Source: C7867-006 sp964453075
GTDB taxonomy: Bacteria > Patescibacteriota > Minisyncoccia > Phycocordibacterales > DATDWN01
DNA length: 37,413 nucleotides
Reading direction: 5' to 3'
NCBI GenBank assembly: GCA_964453075.1
Contig: CAYVNM010000009.1
Location: 1-37,413, forward strand
Shown here: positions 36,758 to 37,413 of the stretch, piece by piece
How positions within the stretch are numbered: the first letter of the stretch is position 1
How the letters are laid out: the number at the start of each line of letters is the position of its first letter
Notes under the pieces: model-generated
What the model was told of the DNA's origin: nothing
The model's database searches: none
What the model saw: only the letters and a program-made list of their open reading frames with translations
Program-made: the position numbers and the translations under genes

Positions 36758-37327
36758 ATGGAGCAAAAGACCGAAACAATCGATATCTCTCATCAAGAAA
36801 TCAAAGAGTATGATCCGAAATGGGTAGAAATGTTTGAACAAGAAGCAGATCGGATTAAGAGTCTACTTGGTAATAAGATAACGAGAATCGAACACATTGG
36901 AAGCACATCTATTCCTGGGCTTGCTTCAAAACCAATAATCGATATTGCGATTGAGATATCCTCATCAGAAGATGCTCAATTTATTATTGAATCACTCTCA
37001 ACTCTCGGATATCCATCTAGCCGAGAAGGTCAAGATAAGGATGTATCTACAGAGCGGTATCTTTTAAGAAAGGGTATGCCTACCGAATATCATCTTTCGA
37101 TTTGTTACGCTGATAAAGGAAGTTTTTTAGAGCGACAGATTTTGTTTAGGGATTATTTGCGTGAGCACGGCGAAGATAGAGATACCTATGCCACGCTCAA
37201 AAAAGACTTATTGAGAAGTGACCCAACTGGTAAAGGAGGTTATATTGGAAGTAAAACAGACTTCGTCATGCGTATTTTGAAAAAGGCAGGATTTGAAAAT
37301 AAATGGTTTGATTTAAGTAAATACTAA
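36758..37327 (+). CDS. GrpB/UPF0157 family nucleotidyltransferase-like protein
   Basis: 189 aa. EYDPKWVEMFEQEADRIKSLLG at the start, the family signature RIEHIGSTSIPGLASKPIIDIAIEI (42-66) with the GS-x(n)-D-x-D-like pattern of nucleotidyltransferase folds (PIIDIAI), then EYHLSICYADKG and FRDYLREH. Members of this family are cytosolic; CoaE fusions are known but the function of the free domain is unclear. Single-gene unit flanked by T-loop-like sites at 36691 and 37333, in line with a mobile cassette. Confidence 0.9.
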   Translation: MEQKTETIDISHQEIKEYDPKWVEMFEQEADRIKSLLGNKITRIEHIGSTSIPGLASKPIIDIAIEISSSEDAQFIIESLSTLGYPSSREGQDKDVSTERYLLRKGMPTEYHLSICYADKGSFLERQILFRDYLREHGEDRDTYATLKKDLLRSDPTGKGGYIGSKTDFVMRILKKAGFENKWFDLSKY

Positions 37328-37332
37328 AAAAG

Positions 37333-37342
37333 TTCGAATCCC
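37333..37342 (+). repeat. T-loop-like site TTCGAATCCC
   Basis: TTCGAAT-CCCAT-CCTGGGT-A has the spacing of a tRNA T-loop, T-stem 3' strand, acceptor 3' strand and discriminator, yet upstream there is only an A-run and the GrpB stop. A tRNA 3'-end remnant is the simplest reading. Confidence 0.5.
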
Positions 37343-37371
37343 ATCCTGGGTAACTTGTCTACAACAAAATA

Positions 37372-37391
37372 CGCCCCTATAAATAAGGGCG
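37372..37391 (+). terminator. Probable terminator of the GrpB gene
   Basis: CGCCCCTAT-AA-ATAAGGGCG, 9 bp with one mismatch, followed a few bases later by TTTTATTT at the window edge. Confidence 0.5.
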
Positions 37392-37413
37392 CATTATGTG
37401 TTTTATTTGGCTC

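Noticed and set aside
33995..37342. Classical integron attC sites
   Set aside because: No GTTRRRY/RYYYAAC core pair was seen at the sites and no integrase lies in the window. The tRNA 3'-end reading fits better.
1..37413. Alternative genetic code (UGA as glycine, as in some CPR lineages)
   Set aside because: Genes end normally at UGA (for example the MurF-like and RHH-like genes) and conserved glycines are encoded by GGN, so the standard code applies.

Overview
The window looks like part of a genome from the Candidate Phyla Radiation (Patescibacteria, most likely a Parcubacteria-type lineage). The pointers are an AT-rich backbone, the standard genetic code, very long VGIGT(S/T)(T/S)P-repeat surface protein, FN3/dockerin and cohesin-like membrane proteins, DUF5667 paired with an ECF sigma factor, small divergent versions of hisS and truB, and many apparently leaderless genes. 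No rRNA, complete tRNA, CRISPR array, transposase or integrase is visible.

Layout. (1) 1-13.5 kb: the 3' part (at least 4021 codons) of a giant secreted repeat protein whose start lies left of the window, followed by a class A beta-lactamase-like serine hydrolase and a small membrane protein. (2) 13.5-18.2 kb: an operon for one FN3/dockerin protein and three cohesin-like, C-terminally membrane-anchored proteins, which suggests a cohesin-dockerin surface assembly. (3) 18.2-26 kb: housekeeping and membrane genes: DEDDy exonuclease, hisS, truB-like, typA, DedA, bPH2, DUF378, and a saccharopine dehydrogenase-like gene. (4) 26-26.7 kb: a GC-rich DksA/TraR-type gene with tandem strong hairpins. (5) 26.7-31 kb: a redox/regulatory locus. 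It holds a ferric-reductase-like flavocytochrome, a membrane-anchored cytochrome b5, a secreted Ig-like protein with a cytochrome b5-like segment inserted in it, and, divergently, an ECF sigma factor with a DUF5667 membrane partner. The divergent intergenic region carries the same two-part motif, TGTAAG-N16/17-CGTCTA, pointing both ways. (6) 31-33.9 kb: VanY-type carboxypeptidase, SET protein, small genes, a YdeI/OmdA protein, and a GC-rich stand-alone copy of the C-terminal (TSCPD) domain of B12-dependent ribonucleotide reductase. (7) 33.9-37.4 kb: a cassette-like accessory region of different base and codon composition (alpha/beta hydrolase + MurF-like ligase, GrpB) whose intergenic spaces carry recurring tRNA T-loop-like sites TTCGARYCCY and hairpins.

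How the genes may work together (inference). The giant protein, the hydrolase and the dockerin/cohesin set are plausible parts of the cell-surface attachment apparatus of an episymbiont. The flavocytochrome could pass electrons from NAD(P)H through FAD and two hemes to the b5 protein and on to the secreted b5-Ig protein, under control of the ECF sigma/anti-sigma pair next door. Many AT-rich genes have an (extended) -10 element 6-10 nt before ATG and no Shine-Dalgarno sequence, whereas the GC-rich genes have strong Shine-Dalgarno sites. This split suggests two modes of translation initiation and perhaps two origins.
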